DNA of 42,721 bases from Bradymonadales bacterium (lineage in GTDB: Bacteria; Bdellovibrionota; UBA2394). The first letter of the stretch is position 1, and each line of letters starts with the position of its first letter. Positions 24,519 to 33,326 of the stretch are shown piece by piece. The notes under the pieces are model-generated. The model saw nothing but the letters and a program-made list of their open reading frames with translations. It made no database searches and was not told the DNA's origin. Made by a program: the position numbers and the translations under genes. The stretch lies in NCBI GenBank assembly GCA_007693605.1, contig REDG01000021.1, positions 1 through 42,721 on the forward strand, given 5' to 3'.

Positions 24519-25958
24519 TCACAATCCTAAGGGTCGCAACTTAAACAATTCTTCTGGGAGGGAAAGCTCCGATGCTTTCAAGCTCTTTCGAATCGAGCGA
24601 CGATAAACTCCAAGATCTTGATTTAATTCCGATAAGTCCACCAAAAAAGGTCTCTCTAAGGCTTGGCCTGCCGGATCTGTCAAGACACTCACAATCGGTC
24701 TCTGAAACTTTAAGGGGTCGGAGCCCCCTGAGAAAACCTGAGCAATCTCCCCTGTTTGAAGCTCTAAGACACTTCCGACCGGATAAATTCCCATCCAATT
24801 GATAAAGAGTTTCAGAAGAGTCAGATCCAAAGACTCCTTTTCATGAAGAAGTTTTGCCATCGCCTCGTCAGGCAGAAGTCTATCTTCTCGTTTCTGTCCA
24901 AACAAGAGTCGCTCATACAAACAGACGACCCGAACGATTCTAGAATAAAAATGTGCCCGGCATTGAACAGCATTGATCTCATAGGAAAGCTTCAGTCCAT
25001 GAAAGTAGGAAAGCTCGATCAGGGCCAATCCTTCCGCCGAGCCAAGAGCCTCCATCTCCTTGATTCTTCCGAGCAGCACAACGAGCTCACCCGCTTCGGC
25101 TTCTGAGAGGGGCTCTAGCCGCACCTCTTGTCGTAAGCGATAAATGAACGGGTGGAGTGCGGCCACTCTCCCCATTTCAACGGCGACTCCCGACGGAAGC
25201 CCCATCGACCTCCCCCAGGCCATCGTAATCACTGCCGCCTCCGCCCCCATCGAAGAGAACTTGACCGAAGAGTTGTCCACGGCCTTCTCTCCTAGTCGAA
25301 GAACCTGAAGTAACTCCTCGTCAGGAATCTGAATCATCTGCCTTAAGATCTTTTCGATCCCCTGCACATCAAAGCTCTTCGCTCGTTCCAAGTTCTCCAG
25401 ATAAATCTGAAGGTCGCGTCGAAGCTTCTCAAAAAGCTCGAAGGCGATCACTTCTAAGTCATCTAATTTCTGCTCATCGCTCTCTTCGGTCTCGGTTCGC
25501 GACTTCAGGTCGAAGCCCTCAAACTCAGGGCCAAGAACTTTCTGAGACGCCGCCTCAATCGAAGACTCGTCAGACGGATCAATGCTGTGAAGTAGCCTTA
25601 GAAAGGCGAGCAAAGAGGAAGTCGATGTCTTAAAGGGCATCTCAATGGATGCCAGCCTCTTTTCCTTTAGGCTTGAGATAAACACCTTGTTAATTCTCAA
25701 CTGACGATTGTTCGGGATAATCCTCTCTTGATTGATGAAGACTTGATCTCCCCGAAAACTCAACTCGCAGATTTTCGAATCTTCGTAAAAAGCCGCCACC
25801 TCTCCGAGGGCGTCGACTACTCGTTTTGCCGCTCCCTGAAAAATCTGATGCTTTAAATCATAGAGTCGAGCGTAACGAAACAGATTTAGAATCGACTGAA
25901 TCAAAACCGTTCGGGCCTGCTTCTTAAAGCCTGAATTCTTAGAAACAGCCTCACTCAT
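24519..25958 (-). CDS. Degenerate HD-GYP-family protein
   Basis: The C-terminal half resembles HD-GYP c-di-GMP phosphodiesterases in overall pattern: AVITMAWGRSMGLPSGVAVE, a helix equivalent to the HD helix, YFHGLKLSYEINA and the typical ending DLTLLKLFINWMGIYPVGSV then LELQTGEIAQVF. However, neither the HD pair nor the GYP motif is visible, so it is probably catalytically inactive. The N-terminal domain (about 20-130, with GDQVFINQERIIPNNRQ) resembles the N-terminus of the next gene upstream (NHDGQPIHQTE), suggesting a shared domain. The ATG overlaps the upstream stop (ATGA). It probably serves as a regulatory partner or c-di-GMP binder in this operon. Confidence 0.65.
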   Translation of the reverse strand: MSEAVSKNSGFKKQARTVLIQSILNLFRYARLYDLKHQIFQGAAKRVVDALGEVAAFYEDSKICELSFRGDQVFINQERIIPNNRQLRINKVFISSLKEKRLASIEMPFKTSTSSLLAFLRLLHSIDPSDESSIEAASQKVLGPEFEGFDLKSRTETEESDEQKLDDLEVIAFELFEKLRRDLQIYLENLERAKSFDVQGIEKILRQMIQIPDEELLQVLRLGEKAVDNSSVKFSSMGAEAAVITMAWGRSMGLPSGVAVEMGRVAALHPFIYRLRQEVRLEPLSEAEAGELVVLLGRIKEMEALGSAEGLALIELSYFHGLKLSYEINAVQCRAHFYSRIVRVVCLYERLLFGQKREDRLLPDEAMAKLLHEKESLDLTLLKLFINWMGIYPVGSVLELQTGEIAQVFSGGSDPLKFQRPIVSVLTDPAGQALERPFLVDLSELNQDLGVYRRSIRKSLKASELSLPEELFKLRPLGL

Positions 25959-27712
25959 CTCTTCATCCCCCGCAGAATCCTCTGCGATTCACTTGATTGG
26001 AAGACCCAAGAACTCTCCATCTCTCGAATCTCACTTAAAGCCTCTTTCCACTGAGGGTCTTCAATCGAAAAAAGTTCGCGTAAGATCCAAAGCCTTTCGT
26101 TTCGATAGCGGGGAAAGAAGAAAAAAACACGAGCTCTCACAATGGGCAGCAAATGCTGCAAACAGTCCCCTGCAAGCTGTGCAATAAGAGCCCTGACCCA
26201 AGACCGAGCCAATGTTTCAGAGCCCATCGCCCATCGCCCAGCCTCTAAGCCCCTGATCAAGAATTCTCTCCATAAGGCTGGCCGTTCGGGCTTCTCGAGC
26301 GCTTTGAGCCAAAGGCCCCGATTGTCCATAGAGAGGCTCTCATAAAGCTTGAGCGCTGCGGGCGGGGGGATCAGCAAGGAGTCGATTCTTTGCGCCACTC
26401 GACTTGAAATCTCAGGGTCTGGCGATCGAAGAAGCTGAACCAAAAACTGATCTTTCCCTTCGAAGTCTTCCTCCATCAACTCCGGCAAATAGGCTCGAAT
26501 CAAATCTGAGTCTTGAGTCGAAAAGAGTTTTTGGGGTTTCAAAAGCTTTCTCTGACGAACGAGAGCATCGAAAATAAGGCGGCGAGAGTCAGCAGTACCA
26601 TGCTGGGCTGAGATGGCAAGCGCCCTTGGAATTTGCTCCTCAGAAAGATGCTCTAGCAATCCCTTCACCATCCTGGCCTTTTTGGAATCGGCAGCCGCCA
26701 GCACCAAGACTTTGAGCTTAGCTTCAGACTCAAAGGCCTTCTGAATAGCCTCTTCAAACTGGTCTTGAACTTGCTGAGCCCAATCTTGACCAGCCCACTT
26801 CCTCAGATAAGCGGATAGAAAGAGAATCAATCCGGGGTGAAAACGATCCAGAATCGAGGTCATCAACCCAACTAGGTGACCTTCGAGTTCCTTTCTCAAC
26901 TCCTCAGAGGCTTTCGGAAACAAACCCAAGTACTGATTGAGAAGATTGAATTCGATCAGATCCAAATGAAAGCTAGAAAGCTCTTCTCTAAGAATTTCGA
27001 CCTCTCTTTTTGATACGGCAAGGATCTTCTCCGCCTTTTCACTGACACCAATACTTTGGAGATCTTTCTTTAAATCCTCGACGGCTGAGTCAGAGAGTCG
27101 GTCTTCTTCTGCCACCTCCTCTAAATCAAACTTTTCGGCGATGGGCAGATCCCAACCCCCCTCTCCGGCCGACAAGGCCCGAAACACGCTCTCATCTTTT
27201 CGGGCCGCCGTGGCGTCCACCAGAATCTCTTCGACCTGGTCTCCAAGCTCAAGTATCTGAAGACCAAAGTCTTCTAAACCCAAGCCCGAATAGAGCTGAA
27301 CGCGAAGACTGGTGGTGGGGAGCTTCCAAAGTTTTGTCGCTAAATCGCCGGGCTCCCCCTTCTCTTCTTGTTTCAAATGCGAGTAGATTTGCTTTACCCA
27401 CTGAAACAGCTCTTGAGAGCCCAAGCTCGGCAGCACAATGATCGTTCGAACTCCTTCACAAAAGAGGCTGTAGGACAAACTAAAACTCGAGCCCTCGGTT
27501 TGATGAATGGGTTGACCGTCATGGTTTACTCGGGCCGAAAAGATATCAAAAAAATAGGGTTCTTCCCGCTCGCGAAAGGCTTGGTCGATAGATGCCTGGG
27601 TCGCCTCCAAAACCGTCTCTAATTGACGCGGTTCCCCAGACCAAAGGGTACAAAGCTTAAAAAGCTTCTCAAACTCCCGATAGAGACCGACCACCTCTTT
27701 GCTAGAACTCAT
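25955..27712 (-). CDS. Large helical HEAT-like protein in a signalling operon
   Basis: The 585-residue protein has no recognised enzyme motif. The N-terminal ~130 residues appear related to the N-terminus of the following gene (both have a strand-turn N-x-x-x-I segment followed by a helix such as SQELFQWVKQIYSHLK). Residues 200-585 are long amphipathic helices of about 30-40 residues (ILVLAAADSKKARMVK-like runs, LVQLLRSPDPEISSRVAQRI), typical of HEAT-type solenoids that hold protein partners. The start ATG has no good Shine-Dalgarno and lies only 41 bases from the divergent kinase start, so the promoters must overlap. It ends with ATGA coupling to the degenerate HD-GYP gene. Confidence 0.6.
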   Translation of the reverse strand: MSSSKEVVGLYREFEKLFKLCTLWSGEPRQLETVLEATQASIDQAFREREEPYFFDIFSARVNHDGQPIHQTEGSSFSLSYSLFCEGVRTIIVLPSLGSQELFQWVKQIYSHLKQEEKGEPGDLATKLWKLPTTSLRVQLYSGLGLEDFGLQILELGDQVEEILVDATAARKDESVFRALSAGEGGWDLPIAEKFDLEEVAEEDRLSDSAVEDLKKDLQSIGVSEKAEKILAVSKREVEILREELSSFHLDLIEFNLLNQYLGLFPKASEELRKELEGHLVGLMTSILDRFHPGLILFLSAYLRKWAGQDWAQQVQDQFEEAIQKAFESEAKLKVLVLAAADSKKARMVKGLLEHLSEEQIPRALAISAQHGTADSRRLIFDALVRQRKLLKPQKLFSTQDSDLIRAYLPELMEEDFEGKDQFLVQLLRSPDPEISSRVAQRIDSLLIPPPAALKLYESLSMDNRGLWLKALEKPERPALWREFLIRGLEAGRWAMGSETLARSWVRALIAQLAGDCLQHLLPIVRARVFFFFPRYRNERLWILRELFSIEDPQWKEALSEIREMESSWVFQSSESQRILRGMKR

Positions 27713-27753
27713 GTTACAATTAAGATGCTAATACGCCTGGGGGAAAGAGCCAA

Positions 27754-30291
27754 GTGACGGACACTGCTGTTCCAAAGAGAATTGATCGATATGATTTGGT
27801 CGACCGAATCGGCTCGGGTGGCATGGGGCTCATCTACAAGGGCTTTGACACAAAGCTGAAACGAAATGTTGCCATCAAAATGGTTTCAGATCGAGTCAAA
27901 GATGCGGCCGTTCGACGCAATATTCGAGAACGATTCTTTAACGAAGCACGAGCCGCAGGCGCCCTCTCTCATCCGAATCTGGTTCAAATCTACGACTTTG
28001 GTGAAATCGAAGGCGTTGTTTATATTGTGATGGAGTACATCGAGGGGGAAACGCTTGAGCAGCTTTTAAAGTCCAAAGGCCCCTTGAACATCGACCAGTT
28101 TTTACGGATCTCAAGAGAGGTGGCAAACGGTCTGAGCTTTGCACATAAGCGGGGGATTGTTCACCGAGATATCAAACCTTCGAATATTATGATTGAAGCC
28201 GATTCTGGGGTGGCAAAGATTCTGGACTTTGGAATCGCCAAGTTCGTCGATGAAGAGGAGATGAAGCTCACCTCAACTGGAATGGTTCTAGGAAGTACTC
28301 ATTACCTGTCTCCAGAACATATCACGGGAAAGAATCTGAACAATCGAAGCGATATCTTTTGTCTGGGAACCGTTCTCTACGAAGCAGGCACGGGCACACT
28401 CCCCTTCAGAGGCAGCAACTCGAGCACGATTCTCTATAAGATCGTCAATTTCGACCCGCCCCCAGCACACCACAGTCGCCACGACTTTCCGGAAAAGCTT
28501 TCAGGAGTGATCTCTCAGTGCATGCAGAAAGACCCAGAGGCCCGTTATCAGAAGTGTGAAGACTTGATTGAGGCTCTAAACGGCTTTGAAAAGTCCCTCA
28601 TCACTCCAAGCAAAGAGGCCGCCAAATCAAAAACCTCTGGCGCTCAAATCTACAGCCATTCTTACTTCGTTCGAGACAGTCAGCTGCTCAACGCTCTGGT
28701 GACCGAGGGGCGACTCGATCGAGATCTGGCCATGAAGTACCGAGGAAAATCCCTCTACGAAGCCCTCACGCGAGATGCTGTTTTGCCCGAAGATGATATC
28801 GCCTTTGTTTGCTCAGACCTTCTGAATCTTCCCTGGATTCCTCGAGGTCGCCTGAAATCCCTTCGTATTGATCCAAGTCTGAAAGACCTGATTCCGACTA
28901 AACTATTGAAGAAACACCATTTTGTTCCCTTTTTTAAAGACGATAGCCGTTCGGTCTTGAGTATGATCATTGACGGAGTGAGTGACTTTCAAGCGCTTCC
29001 AGAAGTCGACAAGCTCTCACAACAGTACCAGCTTCAACTCTATGTTGGGGCTAGAAGCGTCATTCACACTCTCATTCGAAATCGATTTGAAAATTTGGAT
29101 TTAGCCACAACCACAGGCACGCATGAAGAGTCTCTAGACTCTAAAGCCTTCGGAGATCGAAGAGTTCTGTTGGTTGAGCCACAGGAACACTTTCAACAGG
29201 CGATTGTGAAACTTTTCAAAGGCTTTGAACCCGCCATCACGATTGTAGACAATTTGAAAGAGGCTCGAGAGCGCGTTGAGTCTGAAAAATTTCATCACAT
29301 CTGGGCCTCTAGACCCGTTATGGGCGACGAATTGGCTTTTGAGTCGATTGTGATTCGAACGAACCCGAGCTGCGATCTTCGATTTTACGATCACCTGGGC
29401 GAAGAGATTCTCGAAGACTCTATTCACTATTCAAAGTTTAGAGATTTCTTTGCCCGAGTCTTGCAAGAGTTTCTCAAGAAAGGCTCGCTCGAAGATCGAA
29501 AAGTCTCTCAAAATTTCGCGTCGCTGGCGGTTAGAATCGCGCGCGTGGAAACTCAAAATCAAAAGGATTTAGACGAGGTCTATTTTTCTGCGCTCTTTTA
29601 CAAATGGGAGAAGCTCTACCCCAATGAAGACAATCTCTCAGAGCTTTTGTTCGGAATTTATAGGTTCCGACACATCCGCGCCTCTGTTGGCGAGAGGTTT
29701 GACGGACGGGGCCCTATGGCTTTGAAGGGACGCTATATTCCACTTGCTAGTCGAGTGATCGCAGCGCTTTCAGTTCTCGATGGCATTAAATCCGACCTGA
29801 AAGATCTAAGCCTTGAAGAGACTCAAAGCCTTCGAGAGAAACTTTCTCGATTTGCTTCAAAGCAGCTTGACCCCGTGATTGCTGCAGCCATTCTCGAAAT
29901 GATTCGACCCGTTGCCGAGAAAAAGGCTTCGAAGAAAGTTGCCATTGTGGACTCTGATCTAGAGTATTCCAGACAGCTGCAAGCCCTACTGAAGGGCATC
30001 TCGGCAGAAGCCACCGTCTATTCTGACGGAGTTTCAGCATTAGAAGCCTTTCAACAAGAGAAGCCCGACCTCATTGTGAGCGAAGTCGTCTTGGCTAAGC
30101 TGGATGGCTTTGCGCTCGCTTCGAGAATTCGAGCGAACGAACTTCTGAAGTCGATTCCCCTGGTTTTTGTTTCCCAATCAGAGCAGCCCGAACACTCCGT
30201 CAAGGCGCTACAACTTGGAGCAAGTGACTTCATTTCGAAGACCTCTGAACCGCAGTTTATAGTCACAAAAATCGAACGCTATCTGAAATAG
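27754..30291 (+). CDS. Ser/Thr kinase with MshEN, receiver-like and HD-GYP-like modules
   Basis: Domains in order: Hanks-type kinase 12-278 (GSGGMGLIYKG loop, Lys42, HRDIKPSN 137-144, DFG 158-160, all catalytic residues intact); MshEN/type II secretion E N-terminal domain about 308-446 (LPEDDIAFVCSDLLNLPWIP, DLIPTKLLKKHHFVPF), a known c-di-GMP-binding fold though its RLG motif is weak; degenerate receiver about 468-560; HD-GYP-like 575-715 (ERFDGRGPMALKGRYIPLA, without catalytic HD); receiver 728-845 in which the phosphoacceptor Asp is Glu777 while Ser and Lys829 remain. GTG start with GGGGGAAAGAG 4 bases upstream. No membrane span. Its 3' end overlaps the convergent FtsB-like gene by 13 bases. 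Confidence 0.9.
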   Translation: MTDTAVPKRIDRYDLVDRIGSGGMGLIYKGFDTKLKRNVAIKMVSDRVKDAAVRRNIRERFFNEARAAGALSHPNLVQIYDFGEIEGVVYIVMEYIEGETLEQLLKSKGPLNIDQFLRISREVANGLSFAHKRGIVHRDIKPSNIMIEADSGVAKILDFGIAKFVDEEEMKLTSTGMVLGSTHYLSPEHITGKNLNNRSDIFCLGTVLYEAGTGTLPFRGSNSSTILYKIVNFDPPPAHHSRHDFPEKLSGVISQCMQKDPEARYQKCEDLIEALNGFEKSLITPSKEAAKSKTSGAQIYSHSYFVRDSQLLNALVTEGRLDRDLAMKYRGKSLYEALTRDAVLPEDDIAFVCSDLLNLPWIPRGRLKSLRIDPSLKDLIPTKLLKKHHFVPFFKDDSRSVLSMIIDGVSDFQALPEVDKLSQQYQLQLYVGARSVIHTLIRNRFENLDLATTTGTHEESLDSKAFGDRRVLLVEPQEHFQQAIVKLFKGFEPAITIVDNLKEARERVESEKFHHIWASRPVMGDELAFESIVIRTNPSCDLRFYDHLGEEILEDSIHYSKFRDFFARVLQEFLKKGSLEDRKVSQNFASLAVRIARVETQNQKDLDEVYFSALFYKWEKLYPNEDNLSELLFGIYRFRHIRASVGERFDGRGPMALKGRYIPLASRVIAALSVLDGIKSDLKDLSLEETQSLREKLSRFASKQLDPVIAAAILEMIRPVAEKKASKKVAIVDSDLEYSRQLQALLKGISAEATVYSDGVSALEAFQQEKPDLIVSEVVLAKLDGFALASRIRANELLKSIPLVFVSQSEQPEHSVKALQLGASDFISKTSEPQFIVTKIERYLK

Positions 30292-30575
30292 TTTTCAGAA
30301 CTAGTCTCGATGTAGATGATCTCGTTCGCTCGTACCAAACCGAGCTCCTCTCGAAAACGAAACTCCTCGGCACTCGGATGACTCTGCCGAAACAGATCGA
30401 CCTTCCGGCGAAGCTCTTGGTTAGAGGCCTCAATCTGTCTGATATGGACCTGAGTCTCAGACATCTGCCGTTTTAACTGTCGCAGCTCCCAAAACCCGTT
30501 CTTGGTAAACAAGCTCCCCACAATGGGAATGGAGAATGCGAGACATAGCACAAGACTCAGTCGAGAAAAGATCAT
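30279..30575 (-). CDS. FtsB/DivIC-like septum formation protein
   Basis: The 98-residue protein has an N-terminal membrane span (LSLVLCLAFSIPIVGSLF), a coiled coil (about 30-65: ELRQLKRQMSETQVHIRQIE) and a short C-terminal periplasmic region beginning HPSAEEFRFREELGLVRANE. In FtsB and DivIC the segment EERAREELGMV-x-x-GE has the same place, here FRFREELGLVRANE. The family stabilises the FtsQLB divisome complex. Its ATG overlaps the stop of the PilZ gene (ATGA), linking division to a putative c-di-GMP reader. Confidence 0.8.
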   Translation of the reverse strand: MIFSRLSLVLCLAFSIPIVGSLFTKNGFWELRQLKRQMSETQVHIRQIEASNQELRRKVDLFRQSHPSAEEFRFREELGLVRANEIIYIETSSENYFR

Positions 30576-31243
30576 GAGTAGATTTCGAAGAAAGCCTCAA
30601 GGCGTCGAACGCTCTCCCCTTTGAGATTTTGAAACATCACCCCAAGACCTTTGGCATCTCCTTCGACTTCTTGCCGAACGACAACGCCATCACATTCAAA
30701 GGGCTCCGAATCGCCAAAGAGTTTAAATTTCAACTTGATAATCGCATAGAGTGGAAAACTCAGCGGCGTTCTCAAAAAAATTCCGGTCTCACTCAAAGTC
30801 GTACTCCAAGCATGATAGGTCTCATCATAGACTCGAAACTCAATCTTCTGCTGAAACCACACCCGACGAGAAGAGCGTGACTCACCCGCTTGGGGCTGAT
30901 CCTGCGGCTTGGTCATCGACTGCAAATGAAGCACCACCTCTTCCGGTGGAAGATCAATGGGCAGATATCCGGAGCTTCCCCGCTTTCTTAGAGACTTCAA
31001 ATCAGCACTGTTCATATCAGGATCAATGAAAGACAAAATCGAAACTCGTCCTTGACTCATTTGGGCATCAAGGGAGTTCAGAATCTTAGAGTTCCTTGAA
31101 TCAATCAGAATGAAGTCTGGCTGCTGGCTGATGGCCTCTGTCATATCCTTGGCATTGGCAAAATTAAAGCCCCTCTCGCGCAAACTCGCCCCCAAGAGCT
31201 CGTTTTCGACTCCTACACCAATTACTTGTTTCGACTTGGTCAT
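30572..31243 (-). CDS. PilZ-domain protein with N-terminal pseudo-receiver
   Basis: From the ATG at 31243 the protein has 223 residues; the frame is open to 31420 but that would cross the divergent kinase start. Residues 5-110 have a receiver-like fold (KQVIGVGVENELLGASLRER, PDFILIDSRNSKIL, GRVSILSFIDPD) where the phosphoacceptor region reads LIDS; other acidic residues are missing. Residues 120-220 fit PilZ: SRRVWFQQKIEFRVYD, TTLSETGIFLRTPL (the D/N-x-S-x-x-G loop has Thr-Leu-Ser-Glu-Thr-Gly), GDAKGLGVMFQNL. The RxxxR arginine motif is incomplete, so c-di-GMP binding is uncertain. Coupled to the FtsB-like gene. Confidence 0.78.
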   Translation of the reverse strand: MTKSKQVIGVGVENELLGASLRERGFNFANAKDMTEAISQQPDFILIDSRNSKILNSLDAQMSQGRVSILSFIDPDMNSADLKSLRKRGSSGYLPIDLPPEEVVLHLQSMTKPQDQPQAGESRSSRRVWFQQKIEFRVYDETYHAWSTTLSETGIFLRTPLSFPLYAIIKLKFKLFGDSEPFECDGVVVRQEVEGDAKGLGVMFQNLKGESVRRLEAFFEIYS

Positions 31244-31338
31244 GGTCCCATTATCAACGAAAAACAAGGATTTAGCCAAGCACGGAGCCATAATTGGGCG
31301 CCGCGTTAGGCTCAGGGGCAGCATTCTTCGACTTTCGA

Positions 31339-31344
31339 TATAAT
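31339..31344 (+). promoter_or_regulatory. Possible -10 box for the second kinase
   Basis: A perfect TATAAT lies 26 bases before the chosen GTG start. No matching -35 hexamer is seen at 16-18 bases upstream, so only the -10 is supported. Confidence 0.35.
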
Positions 31345-31364
31345 GAAGCTTGGGGGAAATGACT

Positions 31365-33326
31365 GTGGACCGACCTGAACGGGAGGGGGACGGAGCGCCA
31401 GAGCTCAGTCTTTCAGACATTCAAGACATTAAAGTTCCGGTGGACTTACTTGAGCTCATCCCCCTTGAGCTTTGCAAAAACTACCAAATACTCCCCTTGC
31501 GCCATGATCCAGAAAGCCAATCACTGAGTATTCTCTACTCTGACCCCGATTTGCTGGAAGACTTCAAAACCAAGTTCTCAGATCGCTGGGCCTACTTTAG
31601 CCCTTACCGGATGAACAGAGCGGAACTCACGACCATGATTCAAGAACTCTCGGAAGAGGACGGAGCGAGCCCCGCCCCCGAAGAAGGCGCTTGGACGATT
31701 GCCCTCATTGAGCCCGATCTCGAATCAAGGGAAGCCATGAAGCAGCTTTTGACCTCTCAAAGCTATCGTGTGGTCTGCTTTGAAAGTGAGGCCGACTTTC
31801 GCAAGAAGATTATCGATCTCTCCGAAAAGATCAGAGAAGAAGAAGACTTGGTCAATCTCGCTGAAAGCCATCGACTCGTACCTTTTCAGTCTGTCCTGGC
31901 ACGAAGGAGCTGTCTTGAGACAGCCTCAACCTTTGGCGACTTTGTATGGGCCCACTTCAACCACCTTCGACTCGCCATTCTGGAGGATCGTTGGTTGCAC
32001 GGAATCATGGAGCAGGCCCTGTTTCGGGGACAAGCAGAAGTCGATGACTTAGGATTTCACCTCAGACACGGCGACTACTACCACGCTGCGATGGAATGCT
32101 TGAAAAAGGGCAGCACCTTTCAGGCTGTCGAGCTCCTTGAACAAGTGGTCGAGAGTGACGCTCATTTTATTAAGGCGAAGCTCCTGCTTGGAAAGGCCTT
32201 TCTACAAAAGAAAAACTTCAACAAGGCTCAAAAGCACTTTCAACAAGCCTACGACTTTTGGTGCGAAGACCCCGAAGGCCTGGTGGACGAAAGCGTCGTA
32301 AAGCTCTTGTACTATTTGGCGTATTCTTTTGAAAAGATGGGCCGGCTTGACGACGCCCTGAAGCTCTACGAACGAGTCGCCGCCGAAAACCCCCTGTTCA
32401 GAGAAGTCGGACAGAGAATTGTTCAAGTAAAAGAGCGGCGGAAAAAGGCAATCAAAGACGGAGAGCGCCGAATGGGAATGCCCGCCTTTTCAAGAAAGAA
32501 AAGAACAGACGAACTCCGCTACGAACGAATTGAAGAGATCGGAAGGGGCGGAATGGGGACCGTCTATCGCGCAAGAGATCAAGTGCTCGGCAGAGAAGTC
32601 GCCCTGAAGATTCTAAACTCTCACTTTAAACACGACGAAAAGATTGTAGAAACTTTTCTTCGAGAAGCCAAATCGCTTGCCGCGCTCAATCACCTTAATA
32701 TCGTGACCATTTTCGACGCCGGAATTGAAGAGGGGAACTATTACATATCGATGGAGTTTATCGACGGAAAAACCGTTCGAGAGCTTTTGAAGAAAAAGGG
32801 CTTCTTTCGACTAGGCACAACACTAGCGCTTAGTAAGCAGGTTCTGAAGGCCCTGGCCTACGCCCATTCAAAAAAGGTGATTCACCGTGACATCACGACA
32901 AACAATATGATGCTCACAGAAACCAAGGTCGTTAAACTCATGGACTTTGGACTGGCTCGCGTCGTTAATCAGCTCCACTCCGAGCAATCCATCATAGGCG
33001 GCACCCCCTACTTTATGTCTCCAGAACAGGTCGAAGGCGCCCCTATTGACCACCGAACGGATATCTACTCGTTTGGTGTCTGCCTCTTCGAGATGCTGAC
33101 AGGTCGTGTGCCATTTCCGATGGAGAATCCGGGATATCACCACCTTCACTCCGCCCCGCCAGACCCGAGAAGTTTGAAATCCGATTTGCCAAGCACAGTG
33201 GCAGAGATTATTTTGAAGTGCTTAGAAAAGAAACCTGAAGATCGATATCAGTCGGCCGACGAACTTCTCAACCGCCTGCGCGATGTTCAAGATGTAACAG
33301 TGAACGAGCGAGAGCCAAAGAAATGA
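31365..33326 (+). CDS. Ser/Thr kinase with partial MshEN, receiver-like and TPR modules
   Basis: Numbered from the in-frame TTG at 31350 (658 residues), the order is: partial MshEN about 25-100 (LLELIPLELCKNYQILPL, second half of the domain only); receiver-like segment about 114-160 (TIALIEPDLESREAMKQLL); unrecognised linker; TPR-type helices 240-360 (AVELLEQVVESDAHFIKAKL, AQKHFQQAYDFW, DALKLYERVAAENPLF); kinase 391-650 at the C-terminus. The kinase has GRGGMGTVYRA and VALK, but the catalytic loop reads HRDITTNN (512-519), with the usual Lys replaced by Thr; DFG (532-534) and SPEQ remain. I prefer the GTG at 31365 (8 bases after GGGGG). Its stop overlaps the rhomboid start (ATGA). Confidence 0.88.
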   Translation: MDRPEREGDGAPELSLSDIQDIKVPVDLLELIPLELCKNYQILPLRHDPESQSLSILYSDPDLLEDFKTKFSDRWAYFSPYRMNRAELTTMIQELSEEDGASPAPEEGAWTIALIEPDLESREAMKQLLTSQSYRVVCFESEADFRKKIIDLSEKIREEEDLVNLAESHRLVPFQSVLARRSCLETASTFGDFVWAHFNHLRLAILEDRWLHGIMEQALFRGQAEVDDLGFHLRHGDYYHAAMECLKKGSTFQAVELLEQVVESDAHFIKAKLLLGKAFLQKKNFNKAQKHFQQAYDFWCEDPEGLVDESVVKLLYYLAYSFEKMGRLDDALKLYERVAAENPLFREVGQRIVQVKERRKKAIKDGERRMGMPAFSRKKRTDELRYERIEEIGRGGMGTVYRARDQVLGREVALKILNSHFKHDEKIVETFLREAKSLAALNHLNIVTIFDAGIEEGNYYISMEFIDGKTVRELLKKKGFFRLGTTLALSKQVLKALAYAHSKKVIHRDITTNNMMLTETKVVKLMDFGLARVVNQLHSEQSIIGGTPYFMSPEQVEGAPIDHRTDIYSFGVCLFEMLTGRVPFPMENPGYHHLHSAPPDPRSLKSDLPSTVAEIILKCLEKKPEDRYQSADELLNRLRDVQDVTVNEREPKK

